Both the position numbers and the translations under genes were made by a program. Shown one piece after another: positions 39,328 through 48,301 of a stretch of DNA of 64,000 nt. Numbering within the stretch: the first letter of the stretch is position 1; each line of letters begins with the position of its first letter. This DNA is from Actinobacteria bacterium 69-20. GTDB lineage: Bacteria; Actinomycetota; Actinomycetes; Mycobacteriales; Nakamurellaceae. The stretch spans positions 83,172 to 147,171 of the forward strand of contig MKSW01000002.1 in assembly GCA_001897425.1 (NCBI GenBank), read 5' to 3'. The notes under the pieces were generated by a model. That model was not told where the DNA came from. It was given only the letters and a program-made list of their open reading frames with translations, and ran no database searches.

Positions 39328-39845
39328 CGCCCGGCCCGCCCGGCCGAGGCGAGATCGATGAGCCGCTGCTGCATGGGGCTTCGCCACAGGTGGCAGATGG
39401 CCAACGCCAATGCGTCGGCCGCATCGGCGGGCCGGGGCGCCTCGGGCATGCGAAGCAGTCTGGTCACCATCGCCGTCACCTGCGCCTTGTCTGCTCGGCC
39501 GTTGCCGGAGACGGCGGCCTTCACCTCGCTCGGCGTGTGCCATGCGACGGGGATTCGGCGCCGGGCCGCGGCCAGGGCCACGACCCCGGATACCTGCGCG
39601 GTTCCCATCACCGTCCGGACGTTCACCTGGCTGAAGACCCGCTCGATCGCGACCACATCCGGCCCGTGCCCGTCCATCAATGACTCGATCGCATCGGCGA
39701 CCGTGAGCAAGCGGGCCGCGAGTTCCTGGTCCGCGGGCGTGCGCACCACCGTGACCGCGACCAGTCGGGGGCTTTTGCCCGGCCCGCCGTCCACGACTCC
39801 GACGCCGCATCGTGTCAGCCCCGGGTCGACGCCGAGAACGCGCAC
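39324..39845 (-). CDS. ruvC: Crossover junction endodeoxyribonuclease RuvC
   Basis: A 173-residue resolvase. The GTG at 39845 is preferred over an ATG at 39863: GGAGGA is seven bases upstream and the product then begins [13 protein letters not shown], as in M. tuberculosis. The catalytic acids are Asp7 (VDPG), Glu in [10 protein letters not shown] and the Asp pair in [13 protein letters not shown]. The motif [15 protein letters not shown] and [20 protein letters not shown] are conserved. It cuts the junction migrated by RuvAB. It is the first gene of ruvCAB. Confidence 0.95.
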   Translation of the reverse strand: MRVLGVDPGLTRCGVGVVDGGPGKSPRLVAVTVVRTPADQELAARLLTVADAIESLMDGHGPDVVAIERVFSQVNVRTVMGTAQVSGVVALAAARRRIPVAWHTPSEVKAAVSGNGRADKAQVTAMVTRLLRMPEAPRPADAADALALAICHLWRSPMQQRLIDLASAGRAGR

Positions 39846-40028
39846 GTCACCGTCCTCCCGCATCGTCCAGAGGCTCCACGGCGACCGCAGGTGCCGCCTA
39901 CCCCGTCGCCGAGCGCCTCACCGAACACATGTACGTCAGGGACATTACCCGGACGCCCACGTGAGCGACGCGCGTACACGCCGCAGGTCTCCCCCGACTG
40001 GCGCGTAGGTCCGTCAAGCCCCGCCGAG

Positions 40029-40784
40029 TCAGTCCTCGTCGAGCTGGGCGGCGACATCGTCGGGGATGTCGGCGTTCGTGACGACGTTCTGCGTGTCGTC
40101 GAGGTCGTCGATCGCGTCCAGCACCTTGATGAGCTTGCGCGCGCCGTCGAGATCCAGCGGCACCGGAACGGACGGAACGAAGGTCGGCTCCGCGGAATCG
40201 TATTCGATCCCGGACTCGACCAGTGCGGAGCGAACGGCCAGGAAATCGCCTGCGGGGCAGATGATCTCGAAACTATCGCCATGGTCGTTGACCTCGTCGG
40301 CACCGGCCTCCAGCACCGCGAGCAAAAGGTCGTCCTCGGTGAGATCGCCCTTCGGCACGGCGAACACGCCCTTGCGAGTGAACATGTACGCGACAGACCC
40401 GGGATCCGCCATCGAGCCGCCGTTGCGGGTGACCGCCAGCCGGACCTCGGTGGCCGCCCGGTTCCTGTTGTCCGTGAGGCATTCGATGAGGATGGCGACG
40501 CCGCCGGGGCCGTACGCCTCGTAGGTGATCGACTCGTAGCTCGCGCCGCCAGACTCCGCACCGGATCCGCGTTTGACGGCCCGGTCGATGTTGTCGTTGG
40601 GAACCGAGGACTTCTTCGCCTTCTGGATGGCGTCATACAGCGTCGGGTTGCCGTCCGCGTCGCCGCCACCGGTGCGGGCCGCGACCTCGATGTTCTTGAT
40701 CAGCTTGGCGAACAGCTTGCCGCGCTTGGCGTCGATCGCCGCCTTCTTATGCTTGGTCGTCGCCCATTTGGAGTGGCCGCTCAT
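40029..40784 (-). CDS. YebC/PmpR family DNA-binding or translation-associated protein
   Basis: A 251-residue protein starting [23 protein letters not shown], the YebC hallmark. Further family stretches are [24 protein letters not shown] in pieces, [22 protein letters not shown] and YMFTRKGVF. Family members have been described as transcription regulators and, more recently, as factors easing ribosome stalling at proline runs. It lies between ruvC and pdxT as in M. tuberculosis (Rv2603c). A motif copy (40631-40637) encodes Tyr-Asp. Confidence 0.92.
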   Translation of the reverse strand: MSGHSKWATTKHKKAAIDAKRGKLFAKLIKNIEVAARTGGGDADGNPTLYDAIQKAKKSSVPNDNIDRAVKRGSGAESGGASYESITYEAYGPGGVAILIECLTDNRNRAATEVRLAVTRNGGSMADPGSVAYMFTRKGVFAVPKGDLTEDDLLLAVLEAGADEVNDHGDSFEIICPAGDFLAVRSALVESGIEYDSAEPTFVPSVPVPLDLDGARKLIKVLDAIDDLDDTQNVVTNADIPDDVAAQLDED

Positions 40785-40883
40785 CGGTGGTCAAGTCACC
40801 TCTTATGTCGTCACGTAGGTACATCGCCACACACCGTGGTGGGGCCCGGGCCGAGGCGAACACGCACGGCCCGACACGCGATC

Positions 40884-41579
40884 CTACGTCGTCGCGGTGC
40901 TGCCCGCGGAATCGGCGCTGCCCGGGATCCCCGTGAATCCCGCGACAGGGCCGGCGCCGACGCGGCCGTCCGAGCCGCGCACCATCGACAGGAAAAGCCT
41001 GTGCACCCGGTCGTCGCCGGTGATCTCCGGGTGGAAGGACGTGGCCAGCACCGACCCCTGCCGAACAGCGACCGGGCGCCCGCCCTCGACGCTCGCGAGC
41101 ACCTCGACTCCCGTGCCGACCGCCTCGACCCACGGCGCCCGGATGAACACCGCCTTGAACGGCCGGTCGTCCAGCCCGGCCTGCGCGAAACCGGCCATGT
41201 GCAGATCGGTCTCGAACGAGTCGACCTGGCGGCCGAATGCGTTGCGGCGGACGGTGATGTCGATGGCGCCGAGCGGCACCTGGTCGTCCCGGCCGTCGAG
41301 GATGCGGGTGGCGAGCGTGATCATTCCGGCGCACGAGCCGAAGGCGGGCAGGCCGTCCGCCAGTCGTGCGCGCAGCGGTTCACGCAGGTCGAACGCGTCG
41401 AGCAGGCGGCTGATCGTCGTCGATTCGCCGCCGGGTATGACGATGCCCTGGACCGCAGCCAGTTCCGCCGGCCGGCGCACCGGCAGCGCCACCGCACCGA
41501 GGCTGGTGAGCGCCGCGAGGTGCTCCCGGACGTCGCCCTGCAGCGCGAGGACGCCGACCGTGATGCGCGCGTCGGTCAC
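40884..41579 (-). CDS. pdxT: Pyridoxal 5'-phosphate synthase glutaminase subunit PdxT
   Basis: A 231-residue class I glutaminase that feeds ammonia to PdxS. Signatures are [12 protein letters not shown], the [10 protein letters not shown] oxyanion motif near 46-54, the nucleophile Cys83 in FGSCAGMI, and FHPEIT with the catalytic His and Glu. The C-terminal ~35 residues beyond the family core are Gly/Ala-rich. The start is GTG, overlapping the stop of the preceding membrane-protein gene (GTGA). The Ile of VIP is an ATA codon created by a CGGGTATGACG motif. Confidence 0.94.
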   Translation of the reverse strand: MTDARITVGVLALQGDVREHLAALTSLGAVALPVRRPAELAAVQGIVIPGGESTTISRLLDAFDLREPLRARLADGLPAFGSCAGMITLATRILDGRDDQVPLGAIDITVRRNAFGRQVDSFETDLHMAGFAQAGLDDRPFKAVFIRAPWVEAVGTGVEVLASVEGGRPVAVRQGSVLATSFHPEITGDDRVHRLFLSMVRGSDGRVGAGPVAGFTGIPGSADSAGSTATT

Positions 41580-42022
41580 GGTTTGACGACCATGAGCACC
41601 GTGACCGCGACGAGCAGCAGCGTGACCACGCCGGAGGTCATGGCGATCCGTCGATAATCGTTACCGCCCAATGTTTCCGCCGCCGCGCTCTCCTGTAGGT
41701 GTTCCCCGGCACTGCGCAGCGCCGGCACCACGGCGAGCAGGTTGAGGGCCAGCGCGACGGCGTACAGGATGATCGAGATCAGGACCCACGGCGTAGCAAC
41801 GGACAGGCCGTCGGACTTCGGCGCCATGCCGAGCGCGCCGAATCCGAAGAGGGCCACGGCGAGTGATGCCAGCGAGAACACCATGGTCGACCGGGCCGTC
41901 GTGAGGACCGCAGCGCCGTCACCGGACCGGACTGAGCGCATGGCGCTCATGGGCAGGATCGCCATCGGGCCGATCACGAAGACCGCGGCCAGCACATGCA
42001 ATACGACTATCACTGTGTCCAT
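41576..42022 (-). CDS. DUF2269-like four-helix membrane protein
   Basis: A 148-residue protein with four hydrophobic segments: [60 protein letters not shown] and [15 protein letters not shown]. The pattern of [11 protein letters not shown] resembles DUF2269 proteins of unknown function. An in-frame ATG two codons upstream (42028) is an alternative. TACGAT occurs eight bases before the 42022 ATG, so a leaderless start is possible. It lies between pdxS and pdxT and is coupled to pdxT. Confidence 0.7.
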   Translation of the reverse strand: MDTVIVVLHVLAAVFVIGPMAILPMSAMRSVRSGDGAAVLTTARSTMVFSLASLAVALFGFGALGMAPKSDGLSVATPWVLISIILYAVALALNLLAVVPALRSAGEHLQESAAAETLGGNDYRRIAMTSGVVTLLLVAVTVLMVVKP

Positions 42023-42074
42023 GGACATGATCGTATCCGTGCCGGAGCACGGCTCCGGCAGGCAACGTGAACGT

Positions 42075-43004
42075 CTACCAGCCGCGCTCGGCGAGTCGGT
42101 GCGGTACCGGGATGTCGTCGACGTTGATGCCGACCATGGCTTCACCGAGACCGCGGGAGACCTTCGCGATCATGTCCGGGTCGTCATAGAAGGTGGTGGC
42201 CTTGACGATGGCCTCCGCGCGGGCGACCGGGTTCCCGGACTTGAAGATGCCGGATCCGACGAACACGCCCTCCGCCCCGAGCTGCATCATCATCGCGGCG
42301 TCGGCCGGGGTCGCGATACCGCCGGCGGTGAACAGCACCACGGGGAGCTTGCCCTTCTCGGCGACCTCGGCCACCAGGTCGTAGGGCGCCTGCAGCTCCT
42401 TCGCGGCGTGGTACAGCTCATCCTTGGACAGGCCGTGCAGCCGCCGGATCTCGGCACCGATCGACCGCATGTGCGTGGTCGCATTCGAGACGTCGCCGGT
42501 GCCGGCCTCGCCCTTGGAGCGAATCATGGCGGCACCCTCGGTGATACGGCGCAGCGCCTCGCCCAGATTGGTAGCCCCGCAGACGAACGGCACGGTGAAC
42601 TGCCACTTGTCGATGTGGTGCGTGTAGTCGGCGGGGGTGAGCACCTCGGACTCGTCGATGTAGTCGACGCCGAGGGCCTGCAGGACCTGCGCCTCGACGA
42701 AGTGGCCGATGCGCGCCTTGGCCATCACCGGGATCGACACGGCGGCGATGATGCCGTCGATCATGTCCGGGTCGCTCATGCGCGAGACGCCGCCCTGCGC
42801 GCGGATGTCCGCGGGCACGCGTTCGAGGGCCATCACGGCGACGGCGCCCGCGTCTTCGGCGATCTTCGCCTGGTCGGGGGTGACGACGTCCATGATGACG
42901 CCGCCCTTGAGCATCTCGGCCATACCGCGCTTGACGCGCGCGGTCCCGGTGGTGGGGGTGGTGACGTCGGACTGCACGGCGGCAGCGGACTGCTCAGTGG
43001 ACAC
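42075..43004 (-). CDS. pdxS: Pyridoxal 5'-phosphate synthase subunit PdxS
   Basis: A 309-residue (beta/alpha)8 enzyme making PLP from ribose 5-phosphate, glyceraldehyde 3-phosphate and ammonia. Signatures are [44 protein letters not shown] with a catalytic Lys, [24 protein letters not shown] and [12 protein letters not shown]. It starts at GTG with AGGAG seven bases upstream. With PdxT it forms a 24-mer. In frame, the motif copy at 42182-42188 encodes Tyr-Asp. Confidence 0.96.
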   Translation of the reverse strand: MSTEQSAAAVQSDVTTPTTGTARVKRGMAEMLKGGVIMDVVTPDQAKIAEDAGAVAVMALERVPADIRAQGGVSRMSDPDMIDGIIAAVSIPVMAKARIGHFVEAQVLQALGVDYIDESEVLTPADYTHHIDKWQFTVPFVCGATNLGEALRRITEGAAMIRSKGEAGTGDVSNATTHMRSIGAEIRRLHGLSKDELYHAAKELQAPYDLVAEVAEKGKLPVVLFTAGGIATPADAAMMMQLGAEGVFVGSGIFKSGNPVARAEAIVKATTFYDDPDMIAKVSRGLGEAMVGINVDDIPVPHRLAERGW

Positions 43005-43085
43005 GTCGGGGCTCCTGTTGGAAGGTCTGGGTTCTTATGTCCATGGTATCGCGGCGCCGTGTGGCGCTGACCGGCCGCGCGGCCG

Positions 43086-44183
43086 TCACTTTCGCACGAT
43101 CTGCGCATTCGACGGCGCGAGCAGTACCCAGGTCTTGCCGGGCTTGAGCAGCACGGGCTTTCCCGACCCGTCGAGGTATCGGGTCGGATCCGAGACCTTG
43201 CTGCGGCTCCAGGTCCCGGTGATGGCGCGGCCGTCGCGGTAGAGCGTGAACGACCCCGAACCGAGGGTCTTCGTGAGATGGGACGGATTGCCTGCGGGAT
43301 CGAGGGTGCCGTCCAGCTGGCTGTCGTCGACGCGCTGGATCAGGACATTGTCGACGAACAGGTGCTTGTCGCCGACCGCGTCGAGGTAGGGCTTGTCCCA
43401 GAAGTAGGCCTGGTACCGCGCGTCCGCGTAGCGGAAGGACGTCTTGCCGTTGACCATCGTCACGTCGATGCTGGTGACCTTGGTGGCGGAGCCGAGGCGC
43501 GGATCGTTCACGGCGAACTCGAAGCCCATGGGCTGGGCCTTCGCCTTGCCGGGGTACCGCTTCGCGATCGTCTGCAGGTTCGCGTGCAGGTTGTACGGCG
43601 CGCGTTTGACCTTGGATCGCCAGAAGCCCGGCGCGCCCTCCGTCGTGGCGATGAGGTCCGATCCGCGCAGCCGCGTCAACTGGGCGGTCGCTCCCCCGGA
43701 GTAGACCAGGATCGGTGCCCCGTAGCTCGGCAGCAGCTGCACGTCCGTCGACCGCACGCTGCGGACGGCACCCACCTCCGTCGGCAGCACGGTGTGGTAA
43801 ATCGCTATCAGCCGGACGAGCCCGCCCTCCACCTGCTCGGTGTAAATGATGTCGGCATCCGCCACGCCGTATTGGGGCATGCCGGCATCGGTGTTCTCGA
43901 TCTTGACCGCGATCACCGGATTGTTGGACACCGCGAGCCCGGTGAGCGGGTCGGTAGGCCCGTGCGGCTGCTCCGAGCTAGTGGTGGCCGCAGACGTGCT
44001 GGTCGTGGCGATCTCCGATGACGACGTGTCCGGCGCAGCCGAGGACAGCGTCATACTCGTCGAGGTCTCGGCCGGGGGGGCGGTATCCGACACGACGGGC
44101 GGTGTCGCGCTGCCACTGCAGGCCGCTGTCACCAGCAGCGCGAGAGCGGCGGCAGCCGCGATGGCGGCGTGCTTGAAGTGCAT
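43086..44183 (-). CDS. DUF3048 (YerB-like) lipoprotein
   Basis: A 365-residue lipoprotein. The signal peptide MHFKHAAIAAAAALALLVTAAC has its lipobox cysteine at residue 22, followed by a Ser/Thr-rich linker of about 70 residues. The DUF3048 domain begins at DPLTGLAVSNNPVIAVKIENT in pieces and includes YTEQVEGGLVRLIAIYH, GAVRSVRSTDV and the C-terminal RDGRAITGTWSRS. The ATG at 44183 has AAGGGACG close upstream. The family is found at the surface of Gram-positives; its reaction is unknown. A TATGACG copy (44049-44055) encodes Ser-Met-Thr-Leu in the linker. Confidence 0.88.
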   Translation of the reverse strand: MHFKHAAIAAAAALALLVTAACSGSATPPVVSDTAPPAETSTSMTLSSAAPDTSSSEIATTSTSAATTSSEQPHGPTDPLTGLAVSNNPVIAVKIENTDAGMPQYGVADADIIYTEQVEGGLVRLIAIYHTVLPTEVGAVRSVRSTDVQLLPSYGAPILVYSGGATAQLTRLRGSDLIATTEGAPGFWRSKVKRAPYNLHANLQTIAKRYPGKAKAQPMGFEFAVNDPRLGSATKVTSIDVTMVNGKTSFRYADARYQAYFWDKPYLDAVGDKHLFVDNVLIQRVDDSQLDGTLDPAGNPSHLTKTLGSGSFTLYRDGRAITGTWSRSKVSDPTRYLDGSGKPVLLKPGKTWVLLAPSNAQIVRK

Positions 44184-44235
44184 GCACGTCCCTTTCGGTT
44201 CGCTGGTCCGGCGCCGAGGCCAGGAGCGCCTGTCG

Positions 44236-44748
44236 TCAGCCGGTGACGGTACTTCCGCCGTCTGCGATGGCGGGCATGTCGAAGTACTCCGGCAGCCGCG
44301 CACGCCCGGCAAGTCGAAAGAACCGGGTGAACCACGAGGCACGCAGCGCTCGGGTATCGCGGACTGCGTCATTGTAGAACCGGCAGGCGAGCGTCACGCG
44401 CTCCTCGGCGTCGGCGAGTTCGTCGGCGAGGTCGCCGCGCCGATCAAGGGAAACGCCCCCGAGTACGTCGGTCAGTGCCTGCTCCGCCGCGTCCCGGGAA
44501 CTGCGCGGCGCCCGGTCCGCGGCCGTCGCGGCGGCACGCAGGTCTGCCGAGTCCGAGGGCGGGAGATGCCCGGTCGCGGCGAGTGCTCGGGCAGCGACGA
44601 TGCGGCGGGCGAGGGCCTCCTCGCAGGCCGCCCAGGCGGCCTCGGTGCGCTTGTGCAGGCGGTCGAGGCGGTGCGCGGTGAGCCACAGCCGGAACGCCGA
44701 CAGGAGCAGCAGTACGACGACGACTGTGACGAGGATCGCGGCGATCAC
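44236..44748 (-). CDS. LemA-like membrane protein upstream of pimA
   Basis: A 170-residue protein with one N-terminal helix (AAILVTVVVVLLLLSAFRLWL) and a helical body: TAHRLDRLHKRTEAAWAACEEALARR in pieces, then VTLACRFYNDAVRDTRAL, which resembles the LemA YNxxVxxYN motif. It lies one gene downstream of pimA, where Rv2609c-type proteins sit in mycobacteria. The reading as LemA-like is tentative, and no enzyme motif is seen. Confidence 0.7.
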   Translation of the reverse strand: MIAAILVTVVVVLLLLSAFRLWLTAHRLDRLHKRTEAAWAACEEALARRIVAARALAATGHLPPSDSADLRAAATAADRAPRSSRDAAEQALTDVLGGVSLDRRGDLADELADAEERVTLACRFYNDAVRDTRALRASWFTRFFRLAGRARLPEYFDMPAIADGGSTVTG

Positions 44749-44763
44749 GTCGGAGAACCTCGC

Positions 44764-45906
44764 TTATTCGATCTCGGCGACGGACCGTGGGTCGGCCGCG
44801 ATCACGGTCTCGTACACCTTGACCACCGTGCGGGCGACCACCTGCCAGTCGTACTCGGCGACGACCGCGCGCGCCTTGTCGACGAGCGCGGCGCGGCGCA
44901 GCGGATCGTCGAGCAGGGTGGCGATGCCGTCGGCGAACGCGAAGGGGTCGCCGACCGGGACGAGCAGTCCGGCTTTGCCGCCACCGAGGACCTGCCGGAA
45001 GGAGTCGAGATCGCTTGCTACCACGGCGGTTCCGGCACTCATCGCTTCGGTGAGGATGATTCCGAAGCTCTCCCCGCCGAGGTTCGGCGCGCAGTACAGG
45101 TCGATCGACTTCAGCATCCGGGCCTTGTCCTGCTCGGACGCGCGCCCCAGCAGCACCAGGTGCTCGGCGAGTTCCGGGCCGGCCTCGCGCATGAGGTCGG
45201 CCTCGTCCCCGGCGCCGACTACCACCAGACGAAGGTCGGGCCGTTCGGGCACGAGGTATCGCATGGCCTCCAGCAGCACGTCCATGCCCTTGCGCGGTTC
45301 GTCGAAACGGCCGATGAAACCCACGGTGCCGCCGGCGCGCGGATAGCCCGGCAGCGGCTCGGCCGCGGCGAAAAACTCGACGTCGACCCCGTTGGGGATG
45401 ATGACGGCGTCGCCGTCGAGATGTTCGACCTGCACCCGCCTGGCCTGTTCGGACACGGCGATGCGCCCGGTGATCTTCTCCAGGAACGGCTGCAGAATGC
45501 CCTGGAACGCGGCCAGCATGCGCGACCGCGGATTCGCCGTGTGGAACGTGGCGACGATCGGGCCGTCGGCCACCATGAGGGCGAGCATGGACAGGCTCGG
45601 CGCGACCGGTTCGTGCACGTGCAGCACGTCGAAGTTGCCGGCGCGGATCCACCGGCGCACCTTCGTGTAGGACATCGGCCCGAACGACAGACGGGCGACC
45701 GACCCGTTGTACCGGATCGGCACGCTGCGGCCCGCCGGCACGACGAAGTCCGGGAAATCCTCGGCCGCGTCGGCACTGTCGTCGCCGGGCGCGAGGACCG
45801 AGACGTAGTGCCCCTGGCTGATGAGCACCCGGGCCAGCTCCGCGACATGGGACTGCACGCCGCCGGGCGTGTCGAACGAGTACGGGCAGACGAGGCCGAT
45901 CCTCAT
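44764..45906 (-). CDS. pimA: Phosphatidylinositol mannosyltransferase PimA
   Basis: A 380-residue GT-B glycosyltransferase (GT4) that adds the first mannose from GDP-mannose to phosphatidyl-myo-inositol at the inner membrane face. It starts MRIGLVCPYSFDTPGGVQSHV, the PimA Gly-rich acceptor-binding loop. Later motifs are HVHEPVAPSLS, TFHTANPRSR, GFIGRFDEPRKGMDVL and APNLGGESFGIILTEAMSAGT with the E-x7-E nucleotide-sugar site. The ATG overlaps the stop of the acyltransferase gene (ATGA). The order pgsA-patA-pimA is that of the mycobacterial PIM operon. Confidence 0.94.
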   Translation of the reverse strand: MRIGLVCPYSFDTPGGVQSHVAELARVLISQGHYVSVLAPGDDSADAAEDFPDFVVPAGRSVPIRYNGSVARLSFGPMSYTKVRRWIRAGNFDVLHVHEPVAPSLSMLALMVADGPIVATFHTANPRSRMLAAFQGILQPFLEKITGRIAVSEQARRVQVEHLDGDAVIIPNGVDVEFFAAAEPLPGYPRAGGTVGFIGRFDEPRKGMDVLLEAMRYLVPERPDLRLVVVGAGDEADLMREAGPELAEHLVLLGRASEQDKARMLKSIDLYCAPNLGGESFGIILTEAMSAGTAVVASDLDSFRQVLGGGKAGLLVPVGDPFAFADGIATLLDDPLRRAALVDKARAVVAEYDWQVVARTVVKVYETVIAADPRSVAEIE

Positions 45907-46916
45907 GGGCTTGCCGCCGTGGTCGAGGCAGCGGCGCCGCCCGGGGCCTCGGCTGTGATCCGATCGGCAGACCCGTCCGTGGTTCCCGCAGCCCCGGCCG
46001 CGCCATATCGATCCGCCGTCCACAACGGCTGCATCATGTGCCAGTCCGCCGGGAAGAGCGCGATCCGCCGGGCGAAGACGTCGGCCATCGCCTGGGTGCC
46101 GCCGCGGACCTGGTCGGCTAGTCGCGCGCCGGGCAGGTCGAGCGGGGCGCCGACGTACTGGATCCAGCCGGAATCGGTGTAGGCGAGATGCACTGGGCAC
46201 AGCGCGGCGCCGGTCCGTGCGGCCAGCATCGCCGGCCCAGCCGGCATCGTGGTGCGCTCCCCGAAGAAGGTGACCGGAATCCCGTTGCCGGCCAGATCGC
46301 GATCGGCGAGCAGACACACCATGCGCCCCTGCTCCAAGCGCTCACGCAGCACGGCCGCGGTCCGCCCGGAGGTGCCCGTCTCACCGGTGAGCGGCAGGAT
46401 CTCGAACCCCAGCTGCTCACGGTAGGCGACGAACCGCCGGTAGACGCTCTCCGGCTCGAGCCGTTCGGCGACGGTGGTGATCCCGCCGACCAGTTCGACC
46501 ATCGACAGGCCGGCGATGTCCCAGTTCCCGGAGTGCGGCAGCGCGAGGATGACGCCGCGGCCGGCATCCTGCGCCGCGCGGATGTGATGCAGGCCCGTGC
46601 TGCCGACCAACGCCTGCCGGGCCACCGCGCGGGTGTCCATCCGCTGCAGCCGGAACGTCTCCAGCCAGTAGCGCCCGTAGGAACGCATCGCCGCTCGTAC
46701 CACGGCGTGCAATGCCGCCGGAGTGGCATCGGTACCGAGCACCCGTCGCTGGTTCCGGGCCAGCTGTAGCACACCCGGACCGCGCCGATCGACGAGTGCG
46801 TCGGCGATCCGGTTGACCATCGAGCGCGCCATGCTTTCCGGCACTCTGGGGACGGTGGCCCACGCCGCCCGGTACGCCAGGGCAGCCAGGGCGCCGCCGC
46901 CGGCCGACGCCGTCAT
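45903..46916 (-). CDS. PIM acyltransferase (PatA type)
   Basis: A 337-residue acyltransferase that by family palmitoylates the mannose of PIM1 or PIM2. The HX4D motif is LPHSGNWDIAG and a Glu region is LLADRDLAGNGI followed by VTFFGERTTMPAGPA. The N-terminus is amphipathic and basic; the C-terminal end is Ala/Thr-rich and dispensable in appearance. The ATG at 46916 overlaps the pgsA stop (ATGA). It matches Rv2611c in position and motifs. Confidence 0.9.
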   Translation of the reverse strand: MTASAGGGALAALAYRAAWATVPRVPESMARSMVNRIADALVDRRGPGVLQLARNQRRVLGTDATPAALHAVVRAAMRSYGRYWLETFRLQRMDTRAVARQALVGSTGLHHIRAAQDAGRGVILALPHSGNWDIAGLSMVELVGGITTVAERLEPESVYRRFVAYREQLGFEILPLTGETGTSGRTAAVLRERLEQGRMVCLLADRDLAGNGIPVTFFGERTTMPAGPAMLAARTGAALCPVHLAYTDSGWIQYVGAPLDLPGARLADQVRGGTQAMADVFARRIALFPADWHMMQPLWTADRYGAAGAAGTTDGSADRITAEAPGGAAASTTAASP

Positions 46917-47569
46917 GGCGCCGACTCCCCCGCCGCCTTCGCAGCCTTTGTGGTCTTGACCGAGTCCGCCTTGACGGCGGCGATCCGCACCTGCACGAGC
47001 CGCTGCGCCACGGTGATCACGCTGGCCGCCGCGAGCAGCCAGAGCAGGATCTCCAACACGTACGGCACCCCGAGGCCCGACAGCCCGGTGCCGACCAGGC
47101 CGAGCACGTTGCGCTCGGCCCGCTCGGCGATCGCGCCCTTGATCGTGAGGCCGACCGAGTCGGCCCGCGCCTTGATGTAGGAGACCACCTGGCCGGAGCC
47201 GAGCGCCAGTAGTGCGGCCACGCCCAACGGGGTGGAATGCGCATGTGCGAAGGCGTAGAAGGCGATGGAACCGAACAGCGCGGCATCCGCGATCCGGTCG
47301 CACGAGGCGTCCAGCACCACGCCGAAAGGCGTGCCGTAGCCGCGCACCCGCGCCATCGCGCCGTCGAACAGGTCGAACAGCACGAACACGGTCACGACCA
47401 CCGTCCCCGGGAAGAGGTACCCGGTCGCGATGAGCCCGACCGACCCGCCGACCACGCCCGCGGTCCCGATCACCGTCACCCCGTCCGGAGTCAGCCCGAG
47501 ACGCAGCAGGGCCCGACCGATCGGCGCGGTCACCTTGGACACCGAGGCCCGGGCCAGAGCGTTGAGCAT
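46913..47569 (-). CDS. pgsA: Phosphatidylinositol phosphate synthase (CDP-alcohol phosphatidyltransferase)
   Basis: A 218-residue membrane enzyme joining CDP-diacylglycerol and inositol phosphate. The family signature D-x2-DG-x2-AR-x8-G-x3-D-x3-D is complete: Asp66, Asp69, Gly70, Ala73-Arg74, Gly83, Asp87, Asp91. About six helices can be placed. The ATG at 47569 matches the M. tuberculosis PgsA1 start in alignment by eye. It begins the PIM part of the operon after the HIT gene, with a 168-bp gap. Confidence 0.93.
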   Translation of the reverse strand: MLNALARASVSKVTAPIGRALLRLGLTPDGVTVIGTAGVVGGSVGLIATGYLFPGTVVVTVFVLFDLFDGAMARVRGYGTPFGVVLDASCDRIADAALFGSIAFYAFAHAHSTPLGVAALLALGSGQVVSYIKARADSVGLTIKGAIAERAERNVLGLVGTGLSGLGVPYVLEILLWLLAAASVITVAQRLVQVRIAAVKADSVKTTKAAKAAGESAP

Positions 47570-47737
47570 GGGGGCGCGATTCCGTTCTGTTGTGAGCCGA
47601 CGGTGCCGGCTCGCCCGGCCGTGATGGGCAGCCGCGATGGGCACGATGTGCGCCGCACGGCGCAGGAACCCACGATAGCCGCAGCGCCGGTAGGCAAGCC
47701 GTGCTGGGCAGCTCGCCGGCGACCCCCGACCGGCCTC

Positions 47738-48301
47738 CTACCAGGCGTCGGCGAGCAGTCGGCGCGTCTCGGCAAGGAGTTGCGGCAGCACCTTCGTCCG
47801 GCCGATCACCGGCATGAAGTTCGCGTCGCCGTTCCACCGGGGTACCACGTGCTGGTGCAGGTGCGCGGCGATGCCGGCGCCTCCGGCGGCGCCCTGGTTC
47901 AGCCCGATATTGAATCCGTGAGGCGAGGAGACGCCGCGGATGGTCGTCATGGCGTGTTGCGTGAACGCCGCGATCTCGCCTACCTCGTCCGCCGTCGCGT
48001 CGGTGTAGTCGGCGACGTGCCGGTACGGCACCACCATCAGGTGGCCGGCGTTGTAGGGGTAGAGGTTCAGCACCGCGAAGACCAGCCGCCCCCGGGCCAC
48101 CACCAGCCCGTCCGCGTCCGGCTGGGCCGGGATGCGGCAGAAGGGGCACGGCGGCGGCTCGCCGCGAGCAGCGTCATGGGCGGGGCCGTCGTCCTTCGCG
48201 ACGTAAGCCATCCGGTGCGGCGTCCATAGCCGCTCGAGGCCGTCCGGCGTCCCGGCCCCGTCCGGGGGACTAGCCCCACCCGGCACGCTTGCACCGCTCA
48301 C
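47738..48301 (-). CDS. HIT-family nucleotide phosphorylase/hydrolase
   Basis: A 187-residue HIT protein. The histidine triad is HLHQHVVP, with the zinc-type motif CPFC near residue 53 and [22 protein letters not shown] before it. The family acts on diadenosine polyphosphates; the M. tuberculosis homologue at this position (Rv2613c) has been described as an Ap4A phosphorylase, and the Asn-Gln-Gly context agrees. The GTG start overlaps the thrS stop (GTGA), so it is co-translated with the synthetase, which can itself make Ap4A. Confidence 0.9.
   Translation of the reverse strand: MSGASVPGGASPPDGAGTPDGLERLWTPHRMAYVAKDDGPAHDAARGEPPPCPFCRIPAQPDADGLVVARGRLVFAVLNLYPYNAGHLMVVPYRHVADYTDATADEVGEIAAFTQHAMTTIRGVSSPHGFNIGLNQGAAGGAGIAAHLHQHVVPRWNGDANFMPVIGRTKVLPQLLAETRRLLADAW

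Noticed and set aside
43846..46182. A 778-codon plus-strand open frame across DUF3048, LemA-like, pimA and patA genes
   Set aside because: It covers four real genes in antisense and has no domain; the third-position GC pattern supports the minus-strand genes.
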